DNA of 7,387 bases from an uncultured Saprospirales bacterium (GTDB taxonomy: Bacteria; Bacteroidota; Bacteroidia; Chitinophagales; JADIYW01), in assembly GCA_938008535.1 (NCBI GenBank), contig CALLKF010000049.1:1-7387 (forward strand), in the 5' to 3' direction. This document shows positions 6,718 to 7,387 of this stretch, one piece after another; positions within the stretch are counted from its first letter, which is position 1; each line of letters starts with the position of its first letter. A program made the position numbers and the translations under genes. The notes beneath the pieces are model-generated. The model searched no databases. It was not told where the DNA came from and saw only the letters and a program-made list of their open reading frames with translations.

Positions 6718-7047
6718 ATGTATCTAAACGCTTATCAAATTATGTGGGTTTTAGTTTTTTTTGATTTGCCAACTGAATCAGATGTAGATCGTAAAAGAGC
6801 TGCAAAATTCCGTAAGAAAATATTGGATGATGGATTTTCTATGTTCCAGTTTTCAATTTATATGCGTCATTGCAGCAGTCGAGAAAATGCAGATGTACAT
6901 ATAAAACGGGTTAAAGGATTTCTGCCTGAACATGGTCATATCGGTATTATGTGTATCACCGATAAACAATTCGGGCAGATGGAATTGTTTATCAATAAAA
7001 AAGAAACCGAGCTACCCAATATTCCGCAGCAACTGGAATTATTTTAG
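6718..7047 (+). CDS. cas2: CRISPR-associated protein Cas2
   Basis: Structural partner of Cas1 in the spacer-integration complex. It has 109 residues, within the usual range. The first beta strand is IMWVLVFFDLPTES, with the conserved metal-site aspartate D16 in FFDLP. It is followed by a basic helix (DRKRAAKFRKKILDDGF), the second strand MFQFSIYMRHC, a helix SRENADVHIKRVKGFL, then GHIGIMCITDKQF. Together these make the ferredoxin-like fold of the family. The C-terminus is PQQLELF, as I recall from Bacteroidota type II Cas2. The ATG at 6718 is chosen because it keeps MYLNAYQ before the first strand; M9 (MWVLV) is a less likely start. It lies 57 nt after cas1, same strand, probably the last gene of the cas operon. 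A terminator begins 23 nt after its stop. Confidence 0.96.
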   Translation: MYLNAYQIMWVLVFFDLPTESDVDRKRAAKFRKKILDDGFSMFQFSIYMRHCSSRENADVHIKRVKGFLPEHGHIGIMCITDKQFGQMELFINKKETELPNIPQQLELF

Positions 7048-7069
7048 CACTGTAATAAGCTTAGAATAT

Positions 7070-7118
7070 GAAAAATGGGCACTATCTTAAACTATGCAAG
7101 ATAAATGACCCATTTTTC
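7070..7118. terminator. bidirectional terminator between cas2 and the CRISPR array
   Basis: GAAAAATGGG (7070-7079) is the exact reverse complement of CCCATTTTTC (7109-7118). Inside, TATCTT (7083-7088) pairs with AAGATA (7098-7103) around a 9-nt loop. On either strand the stem ends in a run of five T after CCCA, the hallmark of a terminator that works in both directions. It follows cas2 by 23 nt on the plus strand and faces the array transcript arriving on the minus strand, so it can end both. Confidence 0.8.
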
Positions 7119-7120
7119 TA

Positions 7121-7155
7121 TGGTAACAACTAATGGAACTATCAATGAATATTGG
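7121..7155. repeat. inverted fragments of the CRISPR repeat in the array trailer
   Basis: TGGTAACAAC (7121-7130) is the exact reverse complement of the first 10 bases of the repeat that starts at 7172. TGAATATTGG (7146-7155) is the exact reverse complement of CCAATATTCA at 7179-7188 within the same repeat. The two pieces are in the reverse orientation to the array and are separated from each other by 15 nt. In the array transcript, either could fold back on the last repeat. They may be remnants of an inverted repeat copy or part of a trailer structure. Confidence 0.55.
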
Positions 7156-7171
7156 CATTTTGACGCTTTCG

Positions 7172-7387
7172 GTTGTTACCAATATTCAAAGAACACAATT
7201 TAAAAGCAATTCACAACTAGGTTTTGCAGCAGTACCACAATTGCCAAGTTGTTACCAATATTCAAAGAACACAATTTAAAAGCAATTCACAACGTATGGT
7301 AGTAACAGTTCTTTCAAGTGCTTGTTGTTACCAATATTCAAAGAACACAATTTAAAAGCAATTCACAACTGACTTGATAAGCGTAGT
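7172..7387 (-). CRISPR. CRISPR array, trailer end (runs off the window)
   Basis: Three identical 46-bp repeats lie at 7172-7217, 7248-7293 and 7324-7369, each starting GTTGTTACCAATATTC and ending GCAATTCACAAC on the plus strand. They are separated by unrelated 30-bp spacers (7218-7247 and 7294-7323). The third spacer is cut by the window edge after 18 bases (7370-7387). The 46 + 30 pattern is typical of Bacteroidota type II-C. The minus strand is taken as the sense strand because only then does the repeat begin GUUGUGAAUUGCUUU and pair with the tracrRNA anti-repeat. The end seen here is therefore the downstream (older) end, and the leader should lie beyond the right edge. Repeat ends GTTGTKA/TMACAAC are partly palindromic, as is common. 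No spacer matches were noticed within this window. Confidence 0.98.
7263..7292 (-). promoter_or_regulatory. promoter-like elements inside the CRISPR repeat
   Basis: On the minus strand of repeat 2, TTG (7292-7290) is followed after exactly 19 nt by GTTCTTTG (7270-7263), whose TTTG half matches the Bacteroidota -7 element TAnnTTTG but whose first two bases do not. The same arrangement recurs in repeat 1 (7216-7187) and repeat 3 (7368-7339). A start about 5 nt later would fall about 10 nt before the spacer, giving one crRNA precursor per repeat, as known for the Neisseria type II-C system. The imperfect -7 element keeps confidence low. Confidence 0.4.

Noticed and set aside
7048..7171. Classical leader of the array next to cas2
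   Set aside because: The tracrRNA anti-repeat requires minus-strand crRNA, which makes this side the trailer, and the region is occupied by a terminator instead of a promoter.

Overview
The window holds the cas end of a type II-C CRISPR-Cas locus from what looks like an AT-rich member of the Bacteroidota (Flavobacteriia or a relative). The assignment rests on several signs: start codons follow A-rich leaders without Shine-Dalgarno sequences, candidate promoters fit the Bacteroidota form (TTG, about 19-20 nt, TAnnTTTG), the Cas9/Cas1/Cas2 proteins resemble those of that phylum as I remember them, the repeat-spacer pattern is 46 + 30 bp, and the intergenic DNA has a REP-like look. The genus cannot be named from this sequence alone.

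Layout, left to right. Bases 1-97 are intergenic and carry a compact C/G palindrome. Bases 98-340 encode an unrecognised 80-residue protein with two membrane segments. Bases 341-421 hold what looks like a diverged interspersed element and small inverted repeats. Bases 424-509 on the minus strand are a complete tracrRNA: anti-repeat, nexus hairpin and Rho-independent terminator, with a well-matched promoter at 514-545. A candidate cas9 promoter (532-562) overlaps it in the opposite direction. cas9 (590-5770) encodes a very large 1726-residue nuclease with every RuvC and HNH catalytic residue in place. cas1 (5767-6660) overlaps the cas9 stop by 4 bp. cas2 (6718-7047) follows after a 57-nt gap filled by a 20-bp inverted repeat. 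A hairpin terminator usable on both strands (7070-7118) separates cas2 from the CRISPR array, which starts at 7172 and runs off the right edge (three identical repeats, two full spacers, one partial spacer).

How it works together. The tracrRNA anti-repeat pairs with the 5' part of the repeat only when the array is read on the minus strand, so crRNAs are transcribed toward cas2, convergent with the cas operon. Cas9 with the tracrRNA:crRNA duplex would cut DNA matching the spacers. Cas1 and Cas2 would integrate new spacers. No csn2 or cas4 is seen, which fits subtype II-C. The repeat itself contains a promoter-like TTG-N19-nnnnTTTG arrangement, so each unit may start its own crRNA.

This is a recognisable system rather than an unknown one. 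The points most worth a second look are the size of Cas9 and its extra region near residues 221-320, the overlapping divergent promoters for tracrRNA and cas9, the in-repeat promoter, the inverted repeat fragments in the array trailer, and the large hairpin between cas1 and cas2.
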